Below the pieces are notes generated by a model. That model saw only the letters and a program-made list of their open reading frames with translations, did no database searches and was not told the origin of the DNA. The translations under genes were made by a program, and so were the position numbers. From positions 62,001-126,000 of the forward strand of contig CAZJHH010000006.1 of NCBI GenBank assembly GCA_964545875.1: DNA of 64,000 bases, given 5' to 3'. Positions 8,285 through 16,293 of this stretch are shown piece after piece (the first letter of the stretch is position 1; the number at the start of each line of letters is the position of its first letter). This stretch comes from DAIPKP01 sp964545875 (GTDB taxonomy: Bacteria; Synergistota; Synergistia; Synergistales; Aminiphilaceae).

Positions 8285-9715
8285 TCAGGCTTCTCCTTCC
8301 CAGGAGACCACCCGAAGGGTACGCCAGGCTCCTCCCCGGTACCGGAAGTAAAAAGCTCCGCCGATGAGGAAAACCATGAAAACCAGCACGGACCAGCTCG
8401 CTTCGGGAGAAGCGTGGAAAATCCGGATCGCGGCGATTACCGAAAGGGCCAGAACCCAATGGGTACCTACGGAGAGGCACATGGCCCAAAAGGTATCCCC
8501 CGCCCCCCGGAGAGCGCCGCTGAAAACGGAGCCCACCGCATCCGCAAGAACGTAGAAACTTATGAGACGTACCATAAAGGTGGCGGTGGGAAGCATGGAC
8601 TCGAAGGCCAGGCTGGCCTCCCGGGGATGAAACACCCTCACCAGGGCTTCCGGCATGAAGGCAAAGATCAGCAGGAGCACCCCGGAATAACAAAAAGCCA
8701 TGCGAAGCCCCGTCATGGTCACCCGATGGGCCACCTCGGGCTTTGCCGCCCCCATGTAGCGCCCCACCAGGCTGGTTATGGCAATGTTCACCCCCACCAG
8801 GGGAATGAACGAAACCATGTCCCAGTTGAAAGCGATGGTAGCGGCGGCTCCCACCTCAAGACCGTAGGAATGGAACGCCAGAACGATGTTGGTGAAGGCG
8901 AGAAGATTGAGAAAAAGCTCCAGCCCCGCGGGATAGCCCAGGCGCAGAAGCAGGGTCATGATGGTCTTGTCGAAACGCAGAGCCTGGAAAACTCCGTAGG
9001 CTTTCCGGTTTTCCTTGCCGAGGTAAGCTCCGAGAATCACCAGAAGCCCCGCGGCGGCACCGATGAGCGTACCGTAAGCAGCCCCCCGAATTCCCAGGGC
9101 GGGAAAGCCCAGCTTTCCGAAAACCAGGACATAGTTGGCTCCCACGTTCACCACCATGGAGAAAAGAGATGCCCCCATAACGATGGAAGTCTTCCCGATA
9201 CCGCTGAAAAAGCAGCTCAGCACGTTACGGAGCAGGCCAAGCCCCGCCCCCATCATGACGATGTTGAAGTAGATCACCTGAAGCTCCACTTGTTCCGCGG
9301 GAATGCGGGAATGGGCGAAAAGGAAACGCCCCAGAGGAAGAGCCGCGAGAAGGAGCACCGCCCCTCCCAGAGCGAGAATGCCCCCCTGAGTCACCACCAG
9401 GGGACACTTCTCCCGCCGTCCGGCGCCGTAATACTGGGCTACCAGAGCGTTGGAATAACCGGTGATACCGATAAAAAACGTCATGAAAAGAAAGCAGGTC
9501 AGCCCCCCCGCCATGGCGGCGTTCATGTGAACGCCCCCGAGACGGGACAAAAAAAGCCGATCCGTAAACATCATCACTGTTTCGCAGGCTTGGGAAATAA
9601 CCATGGGCAGAGCGATACCAAGAAGCTCTCGGGTATTTCCAGGGCCCTCCGAAAAAGAGTGCAAAAATTTTTTAACTCCACGATTTTGAAACCCATGCGC
9701 GATATCCAGTTTCAT
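8285..9715 (-). CDS. MATE family efflux transporter
   Basis: Predicted 476-residue inner-membrane protein with about twelve hydrophobic segments in two homologous halves. The N-terminal half opens with LLGIALPMVISQACETVMMFTDRLFLSRLGG, the typical MATE first helix with the Asp of MFTDRLF. Later segments include VNVGANYVLVFG (half-1 end) and SVFSGALRGAGDT (half-2). Members export drugs or metabolites in exchange for Na+ or H+; the substrate cannot be inferred. ATG 9715 has GGAGA about six bases upstream on the minus strand. The gene stands alone, converging on the carboxyltransferase terminator and divergent from serA, with an extended -10 promoter near 9803-9811. Confidence 0.88.
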   Translation of the reverse strand: MKLDIAHGFQNRGVKKFLHSFSEGPGNTRELLGIALPMVISQACETVMMFTDRLFLSRLGGVHMNAAMAGGLTCFLFMTFFIGITGYSNALVAQYYGAGRREKCPLVVTQGGILALGGAVLLLAALPLGRFLFAHSRIPAEQVELQVIYFNIVMMGAGLGLLRNVLSCFFSGIGKTSIVMGASLFSMVVNVGANYVLVFGKLGFPALGIRGAAYGTLIGAAAGLLVILGAYLGKENRKAYGVFQALRFDKTIMTLLLRLGYPAGLELFLNLLAFTNIVLAFHSYGLEVGAAATIAFNWDMVSFIPLVGVNIAITSLVGRYMGAAKPEVAHRVTMTGLRMAFCYSGVLLLIFAFMPEALVRVFHPREASLAFESMLPTATFMVRLISFYVLADAVGSVFSGALRGAGDTFWAMCLSVGTHWVLALSVIAAIRIFHASPEASWSVLVFMVFLIGGAFYFRYRGGAWRTLRVVSWEGEA

Positions 9716-9802
9716 TGTCTTTCTCCATCGACTTCATAATTTCTTCAAAAAGCCACCGTGAGATCTCTCTCAAAGAACGCATACCGTAAGGAAAGACCAC
9801 GT

Positions 9803-9811
9803 ATTATAGCA
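9803..9811 (-). promoter_or_regulatory. Extended -10 promoter for the MATE gene
   Basis: On the minus strand this reads TGC-TATAAT. No good -35 box is visible, which is typical when the TGn extension is present. Transcription would begin near 9796, about 80 bases before the gene. Confidence 0.55.
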
Positions 9812-9866
9812 TATTTTCCAAAAAACGGGATTTCTTGAAAACAAACTTTTTCTCCCTAAAAGTTTA

Positions 9867-9953
9867 TTGGAAAAGGGAAAGACTGATGGTATTATTTGCA
9901 TTGTGCCGAATAGCGCATCACTTGTAATATACTTAAATCATCAGCAGTATATT
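9867..9953 (+). promoter_or_regulatory. serA operon promoter with an inverted repeat just downstream
   Basis: TTGGAA (9867-9872), 17 bases, TATTAT (9890-9895). An inverted repeat AATATACT (9926-9933) / AGTATATT (9946-9953) lies 25-50 bases past the expected start site and could be an operator or a leader hairpin. Confidence 0.55.
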
Positions 9954-9990
9954 GCAGCGCTTCAATCTTGCTTTAGAGAGGTGACGTTCT

Positions 9991-10878
9991 GTGTTGATTA
10001 TGATGGCCGACTCCTTTTCCTCCGCTCTTACCGAGAAACTTCGGGCTTTCGGCGAAGTTTCTTCCGATATGGAAGACCTCGAAAAATCCCAGGTTCTTCT
10101 CGTTCGGAGCAAAACCAAATGCACCCGGGAATTTCTGGAAAAAGCTCCGAATCTGAAGCTCATCATCCGGGGTGGCGTAGGGCTGGATAACGTGGATCTG
10201 CAAGCGGCAAACGAACGAAAGATTCGAGTGTTCAATACTCCCAAGGCTTCTGGCATCGCCGTGGCAGAATTGGCTTTCGCCCTTATGCTGGCGGTTCCTA
10301 CACGTCTTGTGGAAGCCCATCAAACCATGTCGGAGGGAAGATGGGCAAAAAAGGAACTGCGGCGCACGGAGCTTTACGGAAAGACTTTAGGGCTTCTTGG
10401 AATGGGCAATATCGCCGAAGAGGTGGCGTCTCGGGCCAAGGCCTTCGGCATGACCGTGGTAGGATATCGAAAATCGGGAAAACCGAGCGAAGCGGGGGAA
10501 GTATTTTCGGATATGCGGCACGTTCTTTCCCGGGCGGACTACGTCTCTCTCCATCTCCCTCTTACGGAAGAGACCCGGGGAATGATCCGGGAGGAGACCA
10601 TCGCCATGATGAAACCTGGGGCGGTGCTGATAAATACCGCTCGGGGAGACATCGTAGATCCCCAGGCGGTACTATCCGCTCTGGAAAAGGGTAGAATTAG
10701 CTGGTATTGTACCGACGTATGGCCCACGGACCCTCCGCCCGAAGACTACCCCCTCCTCGGAGCTCCCCGAGTGCTTATGGCGCCTCATATCGGGGCAAGT
10801 TCCGAGGAGAATATGCTGCGCATCGGAGATGAGATTGTGGCCATTCTGGAAAACCATGTCAAGGAGGGATTGTTGTGA
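9991..10878 (+). CDS. serA: D-3-phosphoglycerate dehydrogenase, short form
   Basis: Predicted 295 residues. It oxidises 3-phosphoglycerate to 3-phosphohydroxypyruvate with NAD, the first step of serine synthesis. The 2-hydroxyacid dehydrogenase layout is complete: an N-terminal substrate half (IIRGGVGLDNVDL), the NAD site LGLLGMGNIAEEVASRAKAFG with Ala in place of the last Gly, the arginine motif INTARGDIVD and the histidine motif MAPHIGASSEE. There is no C-terminal ACT or ASB domain, so serine feedback through ACT is not expected. The start is GTG 9991, with GAGAGGTG seven bases upstream; ATG codons follow four and five codons in. Its stop overlaps the GTG of serC (GTGA), and the linked serC supports the assignment over other hydroxyacid dehydrogenases. 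Confidence 0.88.
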   Translation: MLIMMADSFSSALTEKLRAFGEVSSDMEDLEKSQVLLVRSKTKCTREFLEKAPNLKLIIRGGVGLDNVDLQAANERKIRVFNTPKASGIAVAELAFALMLAVPTRLVEAHQTMSEGRWAKKELRRTELYGKTLGLLGMGNIAEEVASRAKAFGMTVVGYRKSGKPSEAGEVFSDMRHVLSRADYVSLHLPLTEETRGMIREETIAMMKPGAVLINTARGDIVDPQAVLSALEKGRISWYCTDVWPTDPPPEDYPLLGAPRVLMAPHIGASSEENMLRIGDEIVAILENHVKEGLL

Positions 10879-11960
10879 GCAGAAAATATAACTTTTATGC
10901 GGGGCCGTCCACCCTGCCCCTGGAGGTTCTCGAAATTGTCCAGCGGGAGTTCGTGGATTTCGAAGGTCAGGGAGTTTCCATGATCGAAACGAGCCACCGC
11001 AGCTCCATGTACGATCACGTACACAATCGGGCAGTGGAACTTTTCAAAGAAATTTTTGCAATTCCCGAAAACTATTCCGTCCTCTTTCTAGGAGGAGGAG
11101 CCACGCTTCAGTTTTCCATGGTACCCCTGAACTTCCTGGGCCCCGATCAAACCTGTGATTTCACCCTTTCCGGATCCTGGGCCAAAAAAGCCTACAACGA
11201 TGCCAAGAAAGTCGGCAAGGTACGGGTGATCTTTGACGGAGCCGAAACGAACTACTCCACCCTCCCCAAAGCCTCTTCCCTCGAAACGGATCCCAACGCA
11301 GCATATCTTCACCTCACCTCCAATGAAACCATCGGAGGAATTCAGTGGAAAGAGTGGCCCCATACGGGATCGGTACCCCTTATCTGCGATATGTCCAGCG
11401 ACCTCCTGAGCCGGGCAGTACCGGTGGAAAAGTTTGCCCTCATCTACGGAGGCGCTCAGAAGAATCTCGGCCCCGCAGGCGTTACGGTGGCCATCCTCCG
11501 GGATGACATGCTGAGACGATGCCCGGATACTCTCACGGCCTATCTCGACTACCGCACCCACGCAGATAAGAACTCCCTCTACAACACCCCTCCGGTCTTT
11601 GCCATCTGGGTTATCCAGCTGGTGCTGGAACGGATGAAACGCTTGGGAGGCATGAAAGCCATGGAAGAACATAATGCCGCCAAAGCCGCGGAAGTCTACA
11701 AGGCCATCGACACCAGCGGAGGATTCTATCGATGCCCCGTGGACAAGGATGTCCGTTCTCTCATGAACCTGGTCTTCCGGCTCCCCTCGGAGGATCTGGA
11801 AAAACGTTTCATCAGCCAGGCTACGGAAGAAGGATTTCTGGGGCTCAAGGGGCACCGGAGCGTGGGAGGATGCCGGGCATCCCTCTACAATGCCATGCCT
11901 CTGGAAGGAGCCAGGGCCCTGGGGGAATTCATGAACGAATTTGCCCGTAAAAACGGATAA
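10875..11960 (+). CDS. serC: Phosphoserine aminotransferase
   Basis: Predicted 361-residue PLP enzyme of aminotransferase class V that makes O-phosphoserine from phosphohydroxypyruvate and glutamate. Seen: the N-terminal YNFYAGPSTLPLEVL, the phosphate/PLP loop FLGGGATLQFSMVPLN, CDMSSDLLSR, the PLP lysine in YGGAQKNLGPAGV, and the C-terminal GLKGHRSVGGCRASLYNA typical of SerC. The length is usual for the family. GTG 10875 overlaps the serA stop and has AAGGAGGGA inside the serA end, indicating translational coupling. DUF1015 follows eight bases after its stop. Confidence 0.93.
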   Translation: MSRKYNFYAGPSTLPLEVLEIVQREFVDFEGQGVSMIETSHRSSMYDHVHNRAVELFKEIFAIPENYSVLFLGGGATLQFSMVPLNFLGPDQTCDFTLSGSWAKKAYNDAKKVGKVRVIFDGAETNYSTLPKASSLETDPNAAYLHLTSNETIGGIQWKEWPHTGSVPLICDMSSDLLSRAVPVEKFALIYGGAQKNLGPAGVTVAILRDDMLRRCPDTLTAYLDYRTHADKNSLYNTPPVFAIWVIQLVLERMKRLGGMKAMEEHNAAKAAEVYKAIDTSGGFYRCPVDKDVRSLMNLVFRLPSEDLEKRFISQATEEGFLGLKGHRSVGGCRASLYNAMPLEGARALGEFMNEFARKNG

Positions 11961-11968
11961 GGAGGGAC

Positions 11969-13246
11969 ATGATGAGCAATCTTCAGGAAAAGTGCTCTTT
12001 CCTGGGCATTTCCATACCCTCGGTGTTGCTTCCCCAAAAGGACGAGATGTTTCCCGTCTGGTCCGTGGTGGCCTGTGACCAATTCTCTTCAGAACGGGAA
12101 TACTGGGACAAGGTAGAAGAAATCGTAGGAGATGCCCCCTCCACACTCCGGCTCATTCTTCCCGAAGCCTATCTCGAAAACGGAGATACGGAAGAGCGCA
12201 TAGCCGCCATCAACGGAACCATGAAGGAATACCTGGAAAAGGATGTCCTCACTCCCCTTCCTCCGGGGTTTATCCTGGTGGAACGCACCACCCCCCACGT
12301 AGCCTCCCGGAAGGGGCTTCTTCTGGCGGTAGATCTGGAACGCTACAGTTTCAACGAAGGAAGCCGGGCTCTCATCCGCCCCACCGAGGGAACCATTCTC
12401 CGCCGGCTTCCTCCCCGGATGGACATCCGCCGGGGAGCCTGCCTGGATCTCCCCCACATTCTTTTTCTGGTGAACGATCCCGGCAAAACCCTTATCGAAC
12501 CTCTCTACGAAAACCGGGAAAACCTGGACGAAGTCTATGGCTTCGAGCTCATGCAGGGAGGCGGAACCCTTCGGGGATGGCACGTACCGGAAGAAAGGCT
12601 TCTTCCGGTACTGGAGGCCCTGGAAAAACTGATTCAGGAAGATCTGCTCTTCGCGGTGGGAGACGGCAACCACTCCCTGGCGGCGGCAAAACAGCTCTGG
12701 GAGGAGAAAAAGGCCGCAGGAGCTCCCGAGAACTCCCCTGCCAGGTATGCTCTGGTGGAGGTGGAAAACATCTTCGATCCGGGCGTGGTCTTCCATCCGA
12801 TTCACCGGGTGCTCTTCGACGTGGACGGGGATCATCTCTTTCAATTTCTGGCCAACCAGCTTGGAACCGAGGCGGAATACGGAGCTCCCGAGGCGGAGCC
12901 CTTCCGGGAAGGAACCCACACTCTGGGCTTTATCCTGGGGAACAAGCGCGGCAAACTGCGGTTCTTTTCCGAGGATTCGAAACTCACGGTGGAACTGCTT
13001 CAGGAAGTTCTGGATCTTTATCTGGAACAGCATCAGGACGTTTCCATCGACTACATCCACGGGGAGGATTCCGTCACCGAACTCTGCCTGAAGGACAGCA
13101 ACATGGGATTTATTCTTCCTCCGGTGGATAAAGGCGTTTTCTTCTCCCGAATTTTGGCGGAACAGGTTTACCCCCGAAAAACCTTCTCCATCGGCGAGGC
13201 CGTGGAAAAACGCTACTACCTGGAGGCCCGGAAACTCATGGACTGA
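11969..13246 (+). CDS. DUF1015 family protein of the serine operon
   Basis: Predicted 425 residues with the hallmarks of DUF1015 (COG4198): an N-terminal PVWSVVACDQFSSEREYWDKV, the central VGDGNHSLAAAKQLWEE and a C-terminal MGFILPPVDKGVFFSRILAEQVYPRKT. No signal peptide or membrane segment is seen. The biochemical function is unknown to me. It is the third gene of an apparent operon (eight bases after serC, AAGGAGGGA before ATG 11969), so a role in serine or phosphoserine metabolism is a reasonable guess. No phosphoserine phosphatase gene is seen in the window. ATG 11972 is an equally possible start. A terminator closes the operon. Confidence 0.85.
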   Translation: MMSNLQEKCSFLGISIPSVLLPQKDEMFPVWSVVACDQFSSEREYWDKVEEIVGDAPSTLRLILPEAYLENGDTEERIAAINGTMKEYLEKDVLTPLPPGFILVERTTPHVASRKGLLLAVDLERYSFNEGSRALIRPTEGTILRRLPPRMDIRRGACLDLPHILFLVNDPGKTLIEPLYENRENLDEVYGFELMQGGGTLRGWHVPEERLLPVLEALEKLIQEDLLFAVGDGNHSLAAAKQLWEEKKAAGAPENSPARYALVEVENIFDPGVVFHPIHRVLFDVDGDHLFQFLANQLGTEAEYGAPEAEPFREGTHTLGFILGNKRGKLRFFSEDSKLTVELLQEVLDLYLEQHQDVSIDYIHGEDSVTELCLKDSNMGFILPPVDKGVFFSRILAEQVYPRKTFSIGEAVEKRYYLEARKLMD

Positions 13247-13290
13247 ACTCTTCCGCATCGTTAAAAACCTTGCGTGAAAAGAAATGCCCG

Positions 13291-13331
13291 AGCCCCTTTC
13301 TCTCGTATCTTGCGGAGAAAGGGGCTTTTTA
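13291..13331 (+). terminator. Intrinsic terminator of the serA-serC-DUF1015 operon
   Basis: AGCCCCTTTCTC (13291-13302) pairs with GAGAAAGGGGCT (13315-13326), followed by TTTTTA. Confidence 0.92.
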
Positions 13332-13347
13332 TATGGACAAACGGGAG

Positions 13348-13399
13348 TGGACAGAATACGAATTTTATGTATAATATGCAACTGCATTGCATATTATAC
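13348..13399 (+). promoter_or_regulatory. pruA promoter overlapped by a 13+13 bp palindromic operator
   Basis: TGGACA (13348-13353), 16 bases, TATAAT (13370-13375). The -10 box lies inside a perfect inverted repeat: GTATAATATGCAA (13369-13381), 5-base spacer, TTGCATATTATAC (13387-13399). A protein bound here would cover the -10 box and the start site, which points to repression. It could in principle form an RNA hairpin, but there is no T-run and most of it is at or upstream of the expected start. Confidence 0.7.
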
Positions 13400-13450
13400 G
13401 GGCCACGGAACCCGATAACTTTTCAGCAATGAGTTAAGGAGGCATGTATC

Positions 13451-15082
13451 ATGATGAATTCCGTTTTTTCATTTCCCAAGCCGCACAATGAACCGGTACT
13501 GGAATACGCCCCCCATAGTGAAGAGCGCGAGGAGCTCCGGGAAAACCTGATCTCCATGCGGCAGGAAGACGTTGAAATTCCTCTCATCATCGGAGGCAAG
13601 GAAATCCGTACGGGCAATCTGGGAATGATTCGTATTCCTCACGACCACCAGAAAGTCATCGCCCGATATCACAAAGCCGGGCCAAAGGAAATCGAAAAAG
13701 CTGTGAAAGCCGCAGATGCGGCATGGAAAAGCTGGTCCGCCACGCCATGGGAACAACGGGCTTCCATTTTCTTCAAGGTGGCGGAGAGAATTTCCCGAAG
13801 AGATCGTTTTCGGCTGAACGCATCCACCATGCTTTGTCAGAGCAAGACCGTCCATCAGGCGGAAATCGATGCGGTCTGCGAGTTGGCGGATTTTCTTCGT
13901 TTTAACATTTACAACATGCAGCAGATGTATCTCGATCAACCGGAAAAGGCCGATGCCACCTGGAATTTTATGGACTATCGCCCCCTGGAAGGCTTCGTCT
14001 TCGCCGTAACTCCCTTCAATTTCACCGCCATAGGAGGCAATCTCTCCTCCGCTCCGGCTCTCATGGGAAATACGGTGCTTTGGAAACCCGCCTCCACGGC
14101 GGTACATTCCGCCTATCAGGTAATGCGCCTCTTTATGGAAGCGGGACTTCCCGAAGGGGTGATCAACTTCGTTCCCGGAGATTCTCAGGTTCTCGGCGAG
14201 GCGGTTCTCTCTCAACCCACTTTGGGGGGAGTCAATTTCACGGGTTCCAATCGGGCCTTCAACAACATCTGGAGTGCCATCGGCAATCGTATCGGAAGCT
14301 ATCGTTCGTACCCCAGGATAGCCGGAGAAACCGGAGGTAAGGATTTCGTGGTAGCCCACGCTTCCGCCGATATCCCCAGCCTCGCCACCGCCCTTATCCG
14401 GGGAGCCTTCGAATACCAGGGACAAAAATGTTCCGCCACCTCCCGAGCCTACATTCCCCGCACGCTATGGGAAGATCTGAGAAACGAACTTGCGAACCAG
14501 ATGAAAGACATCAAGGTCGGGGATGTGGAGAATTTCGAGAACTTCATGGGCGCCGTTATCGACCGGCCTTCCTTCGAAAACATCTCCTCTTGTCTGGAAT
14601 ATGCGAAGAAAAGCGACGAGGCCACCATCGTCTTCGGAGGAGCATGCGACGACACCAAAGGCTTTTTCGTAGAACCCACGGTGATCCTTACGACAAACCC
14701 CAAATTCCGCCTCATGGAAGAAGAGATCTTCGGCCCGGTTCTTACGGTGTATCTCTACGATCCCGAAAAATATGAGGAAACCCTCCACCTTTGCGACAGC
14801 ACCTCTCCCTATGGACTTACGGGATCGGTCTTCGCCAGCGACAGAACCGCCGTTCAGAAAGCCCTGCAAATTCTGCGCCATGCGGCAGGGAATTTCTACG
14901 TGAACGACAAAACTACGGGTTCCATGGTGGCTCATCAGCCCTTCGGAGGGAGCCGGGCCTCGGGAACCAACGACAAGGTGGGATCATCTCACCATCTCAT
15001 GCGATGGGTTTCCATGAGGGTGATCAAGGAATGTTTCGATCCTCCGCGACATTTTTCCTACCCCTTTCTCGCCAGGCAATAA
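13451..15082 (+). CDS. pruA: Delta-1-pyrroline-5-carboxylate dehydrogenase
   Basis: Predicted 543-residue aldehyde dehydrogenase that oxidises glutamate semialdehyde (P5C) to glutamate with NAD in proline and arginine breakdown. Seen: the N-terminal PruA-type segment with IIGGKEIRTG, the NAD-binding VTPFNFTAIGGNLSSAPALMGN and KPAST, the general base in RIAGETGGKDF, the nucleophile in FEYQGQKCSATSR, EEEIFGPVL, and the C-terminal GGSRASGTNDK. The length fits the single-function P5CDH family. There is no proline dehydrogenase domain and none is adjacent, so P5C may come from ornithine or from a distant PutA/PRODH. AAGGAGG (13436-13442) precedes ATG 13451. The gene stands alone between its own promoter/operator and a terminator. 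Confidence 0.92.
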   Translation: MMNSVFSFPKPHNEPVLEYAPHSEEREELRENLISMRQEDVEIPLIIGGKEIRTGNLGMIRIPHDHQKVIARYHKAGPKEIEKAVKAADAAWKSWSATPWEQRASIFFKVAERISRRDRFRLNASTMLCQSKTVHQAEIDAVCELADFLRFNIYNMQQMYLDQPEKADATWNFMDYRPLEGFVFAVTPFNFTAIGGNLSSAPALMGNTVLWKPASTAVHSAYQVMRLFMEAGLPEGVINFVPGDSQVLGEAVLSQPTLGGVNFTGSNRAFNNIWSAIGNRIGSYRSYPRIAGETGGKDFVVAHASADIPSLATALIRGAFEYQGQKCSATSRAYIPRTLWEDLRNELANQMKDIKVGDVENFENFMGAVIDRPSFENISSCLEYAKKSDEATIVFGGACDDTKGFFVEPTVILTTNPKFRLMEEEIFGPVLTVYLYDPEKYEETLHLCDSTSPYGLTGSVFASDRTAVQKALQILRHAAGNFYVNDKTTGSMVAHQPFGGSRASGTNDKVGSSHHLMRWVSMRVIKECFDPPRHFSYPFLARQ

Positions 15083-15110
15083 CTCACAGGTTTTTCTTTC
15101 CCCCTTTTCG

Positions 15111-15146
15111 GAACCCCTTCTCTATCTGCTGAGAAGGGGTTCTTTC
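15111..15146 (+). terminator. Intrinsic terminator after pruA
   Basis: GAACCCCTTCTC (15111-15122) pairs with GAGAAGGGGTTC (15131-15142), followed by TTTC. Confidence 0.8.
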
Positions 15147-15638
15147 GATAAATCGCCTTGATAGTGGAGAAAATCTTTTTTCATGAAGATTTACATCCAT
15201 ATTTTCGAAAAAACCTGGGGCGAGGTCTGAAAATTCTCTGAAACTGCGGAAGGACCAGAATTCTATATGTTCCGAAAATTTTACTCCATAAGAACTTTTT
15301 TCTAAAATTATGGCGTAAAAGAAACTAAAGGCTTTTTACGGTTTATTTTTTGAAGTTAGCTTTCAATAACTCGCCCCCTCCTTTTCTCAAAAAAAATTTG
15401 TGCTTATTTGTACAGTTTTGATAGGAAAATTTGAAAAATCACGTGCTATCCCTCATTTTCTCCGGCCTCACGGAAGTTTTCACTTTTCTTTTCGAGAGAA
15501 AGCAGGAAAACTTTTCTTTTTACGGAGGATCTTTTTTCCCAGAATCCTCCTTCCCAAAGAATGACCTTTTTTTCAGGCTGTTTATTTTTCCCCCGCCTCC
15601 GTTCCATGGCCACTCAATCTTTACCGCCCCTCCCCGAG
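15147..15638. other. AT-rich intergenic region of about 490 bp
   Basis: Several short open frames occur on the plus strand (for example 15431-15730), but they have low-complexity Phe/Pro-rich translations and no ribosome-binding sites. I see no gene, RNA motif or repeat that I can name. It is among the most AT-rich parts of the window. Confidence 0.4.
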
Positions 15639-15667
15639 TTGACCTTTTTTTTGATCAAGAGCATAAT
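15639..15667 (+). promoter_or_regulatory. Promoter of the NuoE/F/G-like operon
   Basis: TTGACC (15639-15644), 17 bases, CATAAT (15662-15667). A second TATAAT at 15695-15700 may mark another start. The leader contains TTCCA/TGGAA around 15724-15736. Confidence 0.55.
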
Positions 15668-15780
15668 AGTCAGCCAAAAAGGGACTATTTTACCTATAAT
15701 ATTGAGAGGAACCTTTCCCGGATTCCATAGTGGAACCCGGGGAAATTCCGTAGATATCAACGTGGGAGGGATTGCGGAAA

Positions 15781-16287
15781 ATGACACAGTGCACATGTTG
15801 TGCTACGGCGGAGCAGGATCTCGCTTCCAGACTTACGCCGGTGGTGGAGAAGTACCGCGGCAAGAAGGGGGCTACCATTCCTCTTCTGGCAGAGGTTCAG
15901 AAGAGTTTCGGGTATCTTCCCGAAGATGCCCTGAATTTCGTGGCCAAGGCCTTGGATATGCCGAGTGCGGAGCTTTTCGGAGTGGCCACTTTTTACTCCA
16001 TGTTCCGTCTCGAGCCTGAGGGAAAGTACGTTATCCGGCTTTGCCGGGGTACCGCCTGTCACGTTCAGGGTTCCGCCCTGGTGGGAGCCCAGATTCAGCG
16101 TTATCTCGGCATCCCCGAGGGAAAGACCACCGAAGACGGTATGTTTACGCTCCAGTACGTGGCCTGCCTGGGATGCTGCAGCCTCGCCCCGGTCATGATG
16201 GTGGGAGACGAGGTGCACGGAAAGCTTACCCCGGAAAGTGCGGTCAGCATTCTCGAGAAATACCGCAAAGAAGAGGAAGGAAGGTAG
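15781..16287 (+). CDS. NuoE-like [2Fe-2S] subunit of an NADH-linked flavin complex (HydC/StnC/HndA type)
   Basis: Predicted 168-residue thioredoxin-fold ferredoxin that carries electrons next to the NuoF-like subunit. The four [2Fe-2S] ligands are visible as C-X4-C in LCRGTACHVQGS and C-X3-C in CLGCCSLAPVM. The helical N-terminus (VEKYRGKKGATIPLLAEVQKSFGYLPEDAL) is typical of the family. It also has an extra Cys cluster at the start (CTCC). ATG 15781 was preferred over the in-frame TTG at 15772, because GGGAGGG ends at 15770. It is the first gene of a three-gene operon, six bases before the next. The absence of any membrane Nuo genes argues against complex I. Confidence 0.9.
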   Translation: MTQCTCCATAEQDLASRLTPVVEKYRGKKGATIPLLAEVQKSFGYLPEDALNFVAKALDMPSAELFGVATFYSMFRLEPEGKYVIRLCRGTACHVQGSALVGAQIQRYLGIPEGKTTEDGMFTLQYVACLGCCSLAPVMMVGDEVHGKLTPESAVSILEKYRKEEEGR

Positions 16288-16293
16288 CCGCCC

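Noticed and set aside
8034..8693. Minus-strand frame of 219 codons beyond the MATE gene
   Set aside because: It overlaps the MATE gene in another frame and crosses the carboxyltransferase terminator. Its translation is Arg/Gly/Ser-rich with no motif.
15431..16019. Short plus-strand frames in the leader of the NuoE-like gene
   Set aside because: Phe/Pro-rich translations in T-rich DNA, no ribosome sites, and overlap with the operon promoter and the NuoE-like start.
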